Assembly (NCBI GenBank): GCA_002327885.1
Contig: DCUS01000180.1
Span: 1-10,392, forward strand
Reading direction: 5' to 3'
Source of the DNA: Syntrophaceae bacterium UBA2208
Lineage (GTDB): Bacteria; Desulfobacterota; BSN033; UBA1163
DNA: 10,392 nt
The notes under the pieces are model-generated. The model did not search any database. It was not told the DNA's origin and saw only the letters and a list, made by a program, of their open reading frames with translations. Position numbers and translations under genes: made by a program. Positions 1 through 6,664 of the stretch are shown here, piece after piece (within the stretch, counting starts at the first letter, position 1; each line of letters begins with the position of its first letter).

Positions 1-91
1 AGTTATAGAGAATGGGTGTCGGGGGTAAGGAGAAAGAGAAGTTTATTCTGTCACTCAAATCATTGACGAAGAAGTGAAGGAGGGAAGAGTT
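1..91 (+). other. 5' leader before first gene; no gene called
   Basis: This stretch holds no supportable gene. Frame 1 stays open to a TGA at 64-66 and frame 2 reaches a TAA at 26-28, so either could be the last codons of a gene lying upstream, but the fragments are too short to identify. A TTGACG at 63-68 resembles a -35 box, but no -10 box fits before the start codon at 92, so no promoter is called. The GGAGGG at 79-84 is the ribosome site of the next gene. Confidence 0.4.
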
Positions 92-1624
92 ATGAAAAAG
101 AGAAGATTCTTGATTTTATTTTTGATAGCTGGGTTAACCATTACCCTGACATGTTCTTCTGCCATGGCTGAAGAGTTTTCGGTATTGGGAAGACCTCTTC
201 ATCTCTTTGGCTATGTCACTCAGGGAGGATCGTTTGCTCTCGTTGATAAGGATAAATACGACACGGAGAAAGGCTTGAATTCTGCCCTGATGAACCTCTT
301 TTTGGAGGGCGACTACGAAATTGCCAAGGATTTGAAATTCTACGGGGCAGGGATGCTCACGGTGGATTGGATCTACCAGTTGAAGCACAAGGACAGCTCT
401 TGGGACGAGAAATTATTTTCTAAATCCAAAAGCAAGCTAAACGTGGATGATAAATATTACATGTTAATGAAAGAGGCGCGTTTGACCTGGACACCGGGAG
501 ACTTTATGTTCCGTGCAGGGAAGCAGATTGTGTCCTGGGGGGAGTTATTCGCCTTCCGGATCATGGATCAGATTAATCCTCTGGATCAGCGCCGGGGGTT
601 TTTAGATGTCGAGTTTGAAACAACAATCATCCCCATCTGGCTCATGAGGGCTGATTACTATCCCAAAATAAAATCGAGCTGGCTTCAGGATCTGGGATTT
701 GAATTTGTTTACAATCCCAATGCAGATTTTATACCTAATTTAGGGATTCAGACAGGAAATGATGAGGGGGGCATTTGGGCGCCCAATGTTCCGCTGGGAG
801 GTCCCCACCTGGGTTCAGCGATTTCATATATCAAAACCCCTGAGAGATGGAAAGAAGGAAATGAATTCGGTTTCCGGGTTAAAGCAAACATGTTTGGCGC
901 TATCACGACATTAAATGCTTTTTATGGACGGGATAATAGTCCTGTTGCGTTGTCTGCTCCCCCTTTTGTGGCCGTAATTCCTCCGGACATTACCGCTCCT
1001 GATGGAGAGTTGATCCTCCATCCAGTCCAGAATAAAGGCAAGTATCCCCTTTTACGTTTTGTGGGTCTTACCATTGCCAAGGAACTGACTCCCTTGAGGG
1101 TCTCCTTTCTGGGGGACGTCGCGCCAACGGTCTATTGGGAGGCGCTTTATGCCCATGATAGCACGTTTGTCTTCAATAATCCGTTATCTCCCTTCCCCGA
1201 CCAGAGATATGGAAAATCGGACGATTTTCGTACAGGCATCCAGGTGGCATGGAAGGTAAAGATTCCGTTCTTGAATCCCAGGACCTATTTTTCGATCACC
1301 CCGGAATTCATCTACCGGAGAATCATGGATTATCCATCGATCGAAAATATTCCGGGTTTGGAGAAAGACAACTATCAGACCTTTCTCACGGTCAGCACTT
1401 CATACTTTCACAATAAATTAACCCCATCGGTCACATGGATTTACGATATCAACTCTAAGTCGAGTTATAACATCTTTAAGTTGGTATACGATCTTGACTA
1501 CCATTGGCATTTCACATTAGGGGCACAGTTCTTCCATGGAAGTAGAAAGGATGACATGAAAGTGTTTCAGTTATTTGACAACAAGGACCAGATCTTTTTC
1601 AAGGTCAGTTACAAATGGGGTTAG
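92..1624 (+). CDS. DUF1302-like outer-membrane beta-barrel protein
   Basis: Predicted 510-residue exported protein. Residues 1-26 form a signal peptide: basic MKKRR, a hydrophobic core, then an SAMA cleavage site before EE. The mature part has many alternating polar/aromatic strands. The segment at about residues 142-151 (AGKQIVSWGE), followed by an aspartate/asparagine-rich stretch (MDQINPLDQR), matches the DUF1302 style as I recall it. The last strand (FFKVSYKW) is amphipathic and aromatic like an outer-membrane targeting signal, but is followed by one extra glycine. The ATG at 92 is chosen because GGAGGG (79-84) sits 7 bases before it; an in-frame GTG at 74 lies upstream of that site and would spoil the signal peptide. 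The next gene is DUF1329, a common partner. Family members often sit with lipid, sterol or hydrocarbon-related genes; a porin or uptake role is inference and the substrate is unknown. Confidence 0.72.
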   Translation: MKKRRFLILFLIAGLTITLTCSSAMAEEFSVLGRPLHLFGYVTQGGSFALVDKDKYDTEKGLNSALMNLFLEGDYEIAKDLKFYGAGMLTVDWIYQLKHKDSSWDEKLFSKSKSKLNVDDKYYMLMKEARLTWTPGDFMFRAGKQIVSWGELFAFRIMDQINPLDQRRGFLDVEFETTIIPIWLMRADYYPKIKSSWLQDLGFEFVYNPNADFIPNLGIQTGNDEGGIWAPNVPLGGPHLGSAISYIKTPERWKEGNEFGFRVKANMFGAITTLNAFYGRDNSPVALSAPPFVAVIPPDITAPDGELILHPVQNKGKYPLLRFVGLTIAKELTPLRVSFLGDVAPTVYWEALYAHDSTFVFNNPLSPFPDQRYGKSDDFRTGIQVAWKVKIPFLNPRTYFSITPEFIYRRIMDYPSIENIPGLEKDNYQTFLTVSTSYFHNKLTPSVTWIYDINSKSSYNIFKLVYDLDYHWHFTLGAQFFHGSRKDDMKVFQLFDNKDQIFFKVSYKWG

Positions 1625-1669
1625 GACAATTTATAACGACCCTATGTTTAATAAAGAAGGGAGGAAAGA

Positions 1670-3112
1670 ATGATGAAGAAAACAAAAATCTTTGTAATAA
1701 GTTTTCTTGTATTATTTTTAACACTGGGGATGATGGTCCCAGCACTATGGGCTGCAGAGGAGTTCAAAATCACTGCTCAGGAATGGGTAAAAAATAAAAG
1801 ACTGATGGATGATCCTCGGCCCTATTTAACAACCACTTTAGCTTATAAAAAGGTCTTGCCTCCGGAGCTCTATTCCAAGCTGAGCTATAATGTGGAAGAG
1901 ATGAAGAAGCTCTGGGCCGAGTGTGTTGGGTTTAGATCTCCCGATGAGGTTGGCAAAATCGCTCCGGAGATCAATCCAGGCACCTACTCCTATAAAGATA
2001 AGGCCAAATATCCTGGGCTTAAGGAGTTGATGATCCCCATGCATTACGAATTCTTCAAAGAGGGCGGGCCACCCCTCGCTGGCAGTTACGCTGAGATAAA
2101 GGTCGTTCCCACCAGACAATATTACTTTTCCCCGCCTGTTGCCAAAGCGACAAAGGAGGGCATGGGTCGCGTTCAATTAGATAATAATGGCATTATCAAA
2201 GAGGATACATGGGTGGCGGGCCTTCCATTTCCCAGACCTGAAGGCAAGTTTAAAGCCAATCAGGTTATTTACAATTGGATTAAAACCCCAATTTGGTGGG
2301 ATAGTCAGTATGCCACCTCTGTGAATAAAGGCTTTACCCGTACTTTAAGAATCGATCAAGAGATGGTTGCTGACGTGATGCAGATCATTCTTAAAGGAAG
2401 AACCCGTCTGGAGCCTTTTGGCTGGTTTGACGAGCGGGCAAAAAAGAATGGTGAATATCTCCAGATGAACTTTTTTTACCAGGCCCCTCGTGATATGTAT
2501 GGCAACGTTATTGGCATGACGAGTTACCTTCAAACCGAAAAGTATGACCAGATGATGATATACATCAACGCTTTGAGACGGGTTCGCTTGCTTTCTGCAA
2601 CCGATATCCAGGATGCCATCGGAGGGGCGGATTACGCCTACGTGGACAATAATGGATTGGGGCAGAAGCTATCGACGACGATCTTCCCTTACAAAAACGA
2701 GATCATTGCCGAACGGGAATATCTCGTTCCCTTCTCCACATGGGACGGATCGGAGTACATGAATGCCAAGGGAGAAATCTATAACCTCGAATGGGAACGG
2801 AGGCCTATATATGTGGTCAAGATGACGCAGTTGGACAAGAATTTCGTTTATAGCTACCGAATCGTTTACATGGACAAAGAAACAGGAACGCTCATTCACG
2901 TCGAAAACTATGACCAGAAGGGGCGTTTGTATCGTAGTACAGTTGGTTCACGACCCTTCATTCCTGAGATGGGCATGTTCGGTTTTGGCTGTGGGCTAGC
3001 GCGCGATCACCTGGACCTTCACACAAGCTGGACCAACGGTTATGTTGTGCCGGCGCCATGGCTGACCCGCGCAGATATCAGCCTCCGTGGGTTGGTGATC
3101 AAGGGAAAGTAA
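1670..3112 (+). CDS. DUF1329 family periplasmic protein (LolA-like fold)
   Basis: Predicted 480-residue exported protein. Residues 1-28 are a signal peptide (MMKKTK, a long hydrophobic core, ALWA cleavage site before AEE). The mature chain has the DUF1329 look: an N-terminal helical region, a central part rich in Tyr and Trp (for example PIWWDSQYA, FYQAPRDMYGN), and a C-terminal part with many short beta strands (YVVKMTQLDKNFVYSYRIVYMD). Length is normal for the family as I know it. AAGGGAGG at 1657-1664 serves either of two adjacent ATGs (1670 with 5 bases spacing, 1673 with 8), differing by one Met. It lies 45 bases after the DUF1302-like gene and is almost surely cotranscribed with it. The LolA/LppX-like fold suggests carrying a lipid or other hydrophobic molecule across the periplasm, but the biochemical role of the family is not settled. 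An 18-bp inverted repeat follows the stop. Confidence 0.82.
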   Translation: MMKKTKIFVISFLVLFLTLGMMVPALWAAEEFKITAQEWVKNKRLMDDPRPYLTTTLAYKKVLPPELYSKLSYNVEEMKKLWAECVGFRSPDEVGKIAPEINPGTYSYKDKAKYPGLKELMIPMHYEFFKEGGPPLAGSYAEIKVVPTRQYYFSPPVAKATKEGMGRVQLDNNGIIKEDTWVAGLPFPRPEGKFKANQVIYNWIKTPIWWDSQYATSVNKGFTRTLRIDQEMVADVMQIILKGRTRLEPFGWFDERAKKNGEYLQMNFFYQAPRDMYGNVIGMTSYLQTEKYDQMMIYINALRRVRLLSATDIQDAIGGADYAYVDNNGLGQKLSTTIFPYKNEIIAEREYLVPFSTWDGSEYMNAKGEIYNLEWERRPIYVVKMTQLDKNFVYSYRIVYMDKETGTLIHVENYDQKGRLYRSTVGSRPFIPEMGMFGFGCGLARDHLDLHTSWTNGYVVPAPWLTRADISLRGLVIKGK

Positions 3113-3132
3113 TGGATTTATGGAGTTAGTCA

Positions 3133-3174
3133 GCGGATCAATGGGGGTGCATAGGAGCACCCCCATTGATCCGC
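3133..3174 (+). repeat. Perfect 18-bp inverted repeat (stem-loop) between DUF1329 gene and hydrolase
   Basis: The left arm at 3133-3150 (GCGGATCAATGGGGGTGC) is the exact reverse complement of the right arm at 3157-3174, with a six-base loop ATAGGA. The stem is GC-rich and would be very stable in RNA. No run of T follows on either strand (CATCTGGG on +, TGACTAAC on -), so it is not a canonical intrinsic terminator. It begins 20 bases after the stop at 3112. It could protect the 3' end of the upstream mRNA, reduce read-through, or be a copy of a dispersed palindromic element. The complementarity is seen directly; the role is inferred. Confidence 0.9.
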
Positions 3175-3293
3175 CATCTGGGTTCACCCAATGATCAAAC
3201 GAATCTTGTTCCGACTATCACGTTTTATCGCGATGCGAAAGATGCCTCACGGATCAAGTTCCCCGTCATCCCCCCAAAGTCCAAATGAACTAA

Positions 3294-3301
3294 AAGGGAA
3301 G
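3294..3301 (+). promoter_or_regulatory. Ribosome binding site deciding the first hydrolase start
   Basis: AAGGGAAG lies 3 bases before ATG 3305 and 9 bases before ATG 3311. The longer in-frame ATG at 3191 has no purine-rich site ahead of it (CATCTGGGTTCACCCA), so translation probably starts here. Confidence 0.55.
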
Positions 3302-3304
3302 AAT

Positions 3305-4087
3305 ATGACGATGGAGCCTGTGGATCTACACTACTACACCATCGGGTGTGGGTTCCCACTGGTGCTCCTTCATGGGTGGAGCGCTGATGGGCTGAGTTAT
3401 GCCTTACAAGTCCCTCTTGCCTATAAATATCGCCTTATCCTTCCTGATTTAAGAGGACATGGGAGGTCGCCGAAACCAAAGACCCCATGTCATCCTTCAA
3501 TGTTGGCAGCGGACGTGAATCAGTTGCTCGAAAAGCTCGGCATGGAAAAGGCAATCATCGGTGGAGGCTCTTTCGGTGGCCTGGTTGCCCTGCAATTCGT
3601 CCTCGACTATCCTCAAAAAGTAGAAGCATTGATTCTCTCTGACACAACCAGCAACTCCGCTGTGATCATGCCCTTCATGGATATGATGCTTCCAGTGCTG
3701 AGCGGGTCGAATGCCGTTGAAACATTGAGAAGGATGATCTCTAAGCTTGCAAAAGTGTCCGGCATGACCAAGACGCCTGTGGGTGCGATGATGATGGAAA
3801 GTTCCTTTGAAAGATTTGCTGATATCAACCCGATTTCACTTCTCGAGGTGAGCAAGGGCATGATAGATATTGATTTCACACAAAGGCTTTCCGAGATAAA
3901 AGTCCCCGCATTAATTATCGGCGCTAAGAAAGACATGGTTATACCTTTTAAATACACCGAGTTGTTACACCAGGGTATCTCCGGCTCAGAATGTGTGGTC
4001 ATTAAAGCAGACCATGGCACACCTTTCTTCAGACCGGACGAGTGGAATAGAGCTGTGCAGAAATTTCTGCAACGGATTGGACATTAA
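3305..4087 (+). CDS. Alpha/beta hydrolase fold protein (Ser nucleophile), first of two
   Basis: Predicted 260-residue cytoplasmic hydrolase. After a short lid-less N-terminus comes the oxyanion-hole LLHGW (about residues 21-25), then PDLRGHGRS (47-55), the nucleophile elbow GGSFGG with Ser89, the acid Asp210 in GAKKD, and His237 in KADHG, so the Ser-Asp-His triad is complete. The region between strands 6 and 7 is Met-rich (PFMDMMLPVL) and probably forms a hydrophobic cap. Related families include esterases, enol-lactonases and C-C bond hydrolases; the reaction cannot be chosen from sequence alone. An upstream in-frame ATG at 3191 would add 38 residues (MIKRILFRLSR..., then Ser/Pro-rich) that do not look like the fold and have no ribosome site; the shorter start also lines up with the next hydrolase. 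The next gene begins 12 bases after the stop. Confidence 0.85.
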   Translation: MTMEPVDLHYYTIGCGFPLVLLHGWSADGLSYALQVPLAYKYRLILPDLRGHGRSPKPKTPCHPSMLAADVNQLLEKLGMEKAIIGGGSFGGLVALQFVLDYPQKVEALILSDTTSNSAVIMPFMDMMLPVLSGSNAVETLRRMISKLAKVSGMTKTPVGAMMMESSFERFADINPISLLEVSKGMIDIDFTQRLSEIKVPALIIGAKKDMVIPFKYTELLHQGISGSECVVIKADHGTPFFRPDEWNRAVQKFLQRIGH

Positions 4088-4099
4088 GGGAGCGAAGCG

Positions 4100-4906
4100 A
4101 TGGAAAGCGGATTTAAGGAATGTAACGAGCAGAAGTTGTATTACGAAATTCACGGCGAAGGGGAACCCCTCCTGTTGATCATGGGGCTGGGAGGAGATTC
4201 CACGGCGTGGATGTTTCAGATACCAGCCTTTTCAAAATACTTTAAGGTCATTGTCTTTGATAATCGAGATGTCGGAAGGAGCTCGATGGCAAAGACCCCG
4301 TACATGATTGCGGATATGGCCGAGGATACAGCAGGCCTCATGAATGCTTTGGGTATTAAGCAGGCGAATGTCTTGGGAGGGTCCATGGGCGGTTTCATTG
4401 CCCAAGAACTGGTCATCCGTCACCCAGATAAAGTAAAGAAATTAGTCCTAACGTGTACAGCCGGACAAATGGCCCGTTTTAAAATTGACCTCTTCGAGCC
4501 CCTCCTTTTTATCCGGCAGCACGATCCTTCTAACAAGGTTTTCTTCTCGCAGATGATGTTTCAAACGATGACGCACGAATTTCTGAAGAATGGGGAAGCG
4601 GTCAATCAGATGCTGGCCTTTTTCCAGAACCCGCCTTTTCCACAACCGGTCGAGGCTTTCGTCCGACAGGTGAATGCGGTCAGGACGTTCGATGCCCTGG
4701 ATCGGCTTCAAGCAGTAAAAGTGCCCACGCTTGTCCTCGTGGGAGATCAGGATATCGCTTCCCCGTCTTGGGCAGCACGCGAGCTGGCATCCGCCATCCC
4801 CGGTGCTACATTAAAAGTTCTCGAGGGAGGGGCTCATGGATTTAATTTTGAAATACCCGATCGATTCAATCAGGCAGTCTTAGATTTTCTAATGAAAAAG
4901 GGTTGA
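4100..4906 (+). CDS. Alpha/beta hydrolase fold protein, PcaD/MhpC-like, second of two
   Basis: Predicted 268-residue cytoplasmic hydrolase of the enol-lactonase/C-C hydrolase/esterase type. Visible in order: LYYEIHGEGEPLLLIMGLGG (about 13-32; the usual HG of the oxyanion loop is replaced by MGLGG), FDNRDVGRSS (53-62), the nucleophile elbow GGSMGG with Ser95, the acid Asp218 in VGDQD, and His246 in GGAHG. The catalytic triad is complete. The cap region (about 130-195) is rich in Phe, Met and Gln. AAGGGAG at 4086-4092 overlaps the stop of the preceding hydrolase and lies 7 bases from ATG 4100, so the two are translationally close. The two hydrolases share the fold but are clearly diverged, which argues for different substrates or successive steps and against a recent duplication. 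Names such as pcaD would be over-calling. Confidence 0.88.
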   Translation: MESGFKECNEQKLYYEIHGEGEPLLLIMGLGGDSTAWMFQIPAFSKYFKVIVFDNRDVGRSSMAKTPYMIADMAEDTAGLMNALGIKQANVLGGSMGGFIAQELVIRHPDKVKKLVLTCTAGQMARFKIDLFEPLLFIRQHDPSNKVFFSQMMFQTMTHEFLKNGEAVNQMLAFFQNPPFPQPVEAFVRQVNAVRTFDALDRLQAVKVPTLVLVGDQDIASPSWAARELASAIPGATLKVLEGGAHGFNFEIPDRFNQAVLDFLMKKG

Positions 4907-4939
4907 GAAGAAAGGAAGAGTGAAATTATCAAAACGAAA

Positions 4940-4946
4940 GAGGTGA
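4940..4946 (+). promoter_or_regulatory. Ribosome binding site implying a TTG start for the HAD gene
   Basis: GAGGTGA matches the anti-Shine-Dalgarno complement over seven bases and stands 5 bases before TTG 4952. The alternative start, GTG 4943, lies inside this site and has no good site of its own. Confidence 0.55.
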
Positions 4947-4951
4947 GGAAA

Positions 4952-5800
4952 TTGGGAAATGTAAAAGTAGCCCCAAGAAAAGAAATTAAAAGGGTTGGCG
5001 TGGTGGGATGCGGTCAAATGGGGGGTGGCTATGCCCAACTCTGTGCTCAAAAAGGTTACCAGGTGATCATATCAGACAAGACGGAGGAACTTTTAAAAAA
5101 GGGGTTGAGCGCCATCGAATTAAGACTGGCTGAATCCGCTGATAAAGATCTTATTCTGTCTCGAATTCACGGCACAACGGGGTTCCAGAGTTTCTCCGAT
5201 TGCGACTTAATTATTGAGGCAGTTACGGAAAAGATGGAGGCAAAAAAGAAGATTTTTACGGAACTGGACCGCGTCTGTCCTAAGGATATTATTCTGGCGA
5301 CGAACACATCTGTTCTCTCAATACTCGACATGGCGGTTGTAACACAGCGGCCGGATCGAATATTGGGGATCCACATGAATCCCTTATTTTTTCCCTCTGC
5401 AGAGATTATCAAGACTATCGTCACAAGCGATGAGGCCTTGGAAATTGCAAGGAACTTCGGCCTCTCCCTGGGAAAGGGTGTTGTTGTGGTCAAGGATATT
5501 CCGGGTTTTATTGTCAATCGGTTGATCACTCCACTTCTATTGAGTGCTATTCGAATGATAGAAACGGACCAGGCCTCAAAAGATGACATTGACATTTTGT
5601 TCAAGAGCATGGGATGGCCCATCGGGCCTTTTGGGATGATGGACGGAATCGGATTGGACACCCTTTTATTCGGATGTAATGCTGTTTATGAAGAGCTAAA
5701 AGATCCCCAGTTTACGCCTCCGCTGCTCCTGAAAAAGATGGTAACTGCCGGCTGGCTTGGGATAAAGACAGGAAAAGGGTTCTATGAGTACGGAAAATGA
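4952..5800 (+). CDS. 3-hydroxyacyl-CoA dehydrogenase (single-function, HAD/Hbd type)
   Basis: Predicted 282-residue cytoplasmic enzyme that oxidises (3S)-3-hydroxyacyl-CoA to 3-ketoacyl-CoA with NAD, or runs in reverse. The N-terminal Rossmann fold has GVVGCGQMGGG (about 16-26), and Asp42 at the end of the second strand (VIISD) favours NAD over NADP. Further signatures are IIEAVTE (87-93), ATNTS (116-120), ILGIHMNP with the catalytic His at 141, AEIIKT with the paired Glu at 151, and KDIPGFIVNR (181-190). The C-terminal helical domain carries GWPIGPFGMMDGIGLD and ends GIKTGKGFYEY. Length equals the usual bacterial 3-hydroxybutyryl-CoA dehydrogenase (about 280). The HFFNP motif is shortened to HMNP and the His-to-Glu spacing is two residues less than in the animal enzyme. 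There is no enoyl-CoA hydratase fusion. The start is TTG 4952, chosen from its ribosome site; GTG 4943 would add three residues. Confidence 0.88.
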   Translation: MGNVKVAPRKEIKRVGVVGCGQMGGGYAQLCAQKGYQVIISDKTEELLKKGLSAIELRLAESADKDLILSRIHGTTGFQSFSDCDLIIEAVTEKMEAKKKIFTELDRVCPKDIILATNTSVLSILDMAVVTQRPDRILGIHMNPLFFPSAEIIKTIVTSDEALEIARNFGLSLGKGVVVVKDIPGFIVNRLITPLLLSAIRMIETDQASKDDIDILFKSMGWPIGPFGMMDGIGLDTLLFGCNAVYEELKDPQFTPPLLLKKMVTAGWLGIKTGKGFYEYGK

Positions 5801-5812
5801 CCTTATCGTGCA

Positions 5813-5818
5813 AGGAGG
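5813..5818 (+). promoter_or_regulatory. Ribosome binding site of the first SDR
   Basis: AGGAGG stands 4 bases before ATG 5823. It rules out the in-frame ATG 5784, which lies inside the end of the HAD gene and would add 13 residues with no family resemblance. Confidence 0.7.
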
Positions 5819-5822
5819 AAAA

Positions 5823-6605
5823 ATGGGCGATAAAAAGATGTTCGACCTCTCAAGGAGAATTGCGCTGGTAACTGCGGGAGGTCATGGGATAGGTCGCGAG
5901 TATTGCATCGCCTTGGCTGAGTTCGGGGCGGATGTGGTCTGCAATGATATCGACGCGTCTTTGGCAAAGGAGACGATTGAAATTGTCAAACCATATGGAC
6001 ACCGGGCACTCACGATTCAAGCGGATGTCTCAAAACAGAACGAGGTCGATCAGATGGTGAAGCGGACAATTGACGAATTCGGCCGGGTCGACATCCTGTT
6101 CTGCAATGCGGGAATTATGAATCCTTTGGTGCCTCTTCATGAGCTGGCGGTAGAGGATTGGGATAGGGTGGTGGAGGTGAACCTAACGAGTATGTTCCTC
6201 TGTATGCGGGCTGTCCTGCCAATCATGTTGAAGCAAGGGAAGGGGTCTATTATCAGTACTTCTTCGGTGGCAGGCATCAAGGCAGGAAATGCTCCCCTCT
6301 CACACTGCTATGGCGCAACAAAGGCAGGGATGATCGGCTTCATGAAACATGCGGCTGTGACTTATGCGCGAAACGGTATCCGCATCAACGCGATTGCTCC
6401 GGGATTGCATGACACGAAGCCTGTAGGTTTGAAGTTAAGTCTGGAGGAGAGTGAGAAGCTAATGAAATCGGTTGAACGATCCATCCCCATGGGGCGGTTC
6501 GCTGAGCCACGAGAGATCAGGGGATTGGCGGTCTTTCTGGCATCGGATGCATCGAGTTACATCACTGGACAGGTCTTTGCAACAGACGGAGGGGTTACTG
6601 CCTGA
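5823..6605 (+). CDS. Classical short-chain dehydrogenase/reductase (SDR), first of tandem pair
   Basis: Predicted 260-residue cytoplasmic NAD(P)-dependent oxidoreductase. The cofactor motif is TAGGHGIG (17-24), with Ala where most classical SDRs have the first Gly. Asp42 after the second strand (VVCND) predicts NAD. Then come ADVS (67-70), CNAG (94-97), Asn120, Ser148 in STSSVAG, and Tyr163/Lys167 in YGATK, so the Asn-Ser-Tyr-Lys set is complete. The substrate loop is APGLHDTKPVGL, and the C-terminus is the usual DGG plus a short tail. The VVCND strand recalls the (3R)-hydroxyacyl-CoA dehydrogenase domain of peroxisomal multifunctional enzyme 2, so a hydroxyacyl-CoA or cyclic alcohol substrate is possible, but this is inference. 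It starts 22 bases after the HAD gene. It is gaplessly alignable to the next gene at about 63% identity (163/260 by hand count). Confidence 0.9.
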   Translation: MGDKKMFDLSRRIALVTAGGHGIGREYCIALAEFGADVVCNDIDASLAKETIEIVKPYGHRALTIQADVSKQNEVDQMVKRTIDEFGRVDILFCNAGIMNPLVPLHELAVEDWDRVVEVNLTSMFLCMRAVLPIMLKQGKGSIISTSSVAGIKAGNAPLSHCYGATKAGMIGFMKHAAVTYARNGIRINAIAPGLHDTKPVGLKLSLEESEKLMKSVERSIPMGRFAEPREIRGLAVFLASDASSYITGQVFATDGGVTA

Positions 6606-6650
6606 GCCGGAATCCGTTGACGATCCATCCTTCGTCTTTAGAAAAAAAGG

Positions 6651-6658
6651 GAGAGGAG
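6651..6658 (+). promoter_or_regulatory. Ribosome binding site implying a GTG start for the second SDR
   Basis: GAGAGGAG lies 6 bases before GTG 6665. That start makes the product exactly as long as its paralogue (260 residues), which supports it over the in-frame TTG 6617 that would add 16 unrelated residues. Confidence 0.65.
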
Positions 6659-6664
6659 CAACAA

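Noticed and set aside
1..66. 3' end of an upstream gene in frame 1 (22 codons) or frame 2 (to 28)
   Set aside because: Too short to recognise or to choose a frame; mentioned in the leader entry but not called as a gene.
63..92. Sigma-70 promoter with TTGACG at 63-68
   Set aside because: No acceptable -10 box exists at 16-18 bases spacing before the start codon; the match is probably chance.
92..169. Lipoprotein signal in the first gene (Cys21 in TLTC)
   Set aside because: The residues before the Cys (T, L, T) do not fit a lipobox, and a good SAMA signal peptidase I site follows.
1838..2176. Open frame of 112 codons on the - strand inside the DUF1329 gene
   Set aside because: Shadow of the real coding frame; no signal peptide, domain or ribosome site supports it.
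3133..3185. Canonical Rho-independent terminator
   Set aside because: The stem is strong but is followed by CATCTGGG, not by a T-run, and the - strand side also lacks one. It is listed as an inverted repeat instead.
3613..4020. Open frame of 135 codons on the - strand
   Set aside because: Entirely antisense to the first hydrolase, which has a full catalytic triad in its own frame; the antisense product shows no motif.
3305..4906. Haloalkane dehalogenase or OleB-type hydrolase
   Set aside because: Both nucleophile elbows carry Ser (GGSFGG, GGSMGG), not the Asp those enzymes use.
5167..5661. Open frame of 164 codons on the - strand
   Set aside because: It lies wholly inside the well-supported HAD gene, has low-complexity Ser/Ile-rich content with no recognisable domain, and has no independent spacing or ribosome site that makes sense.
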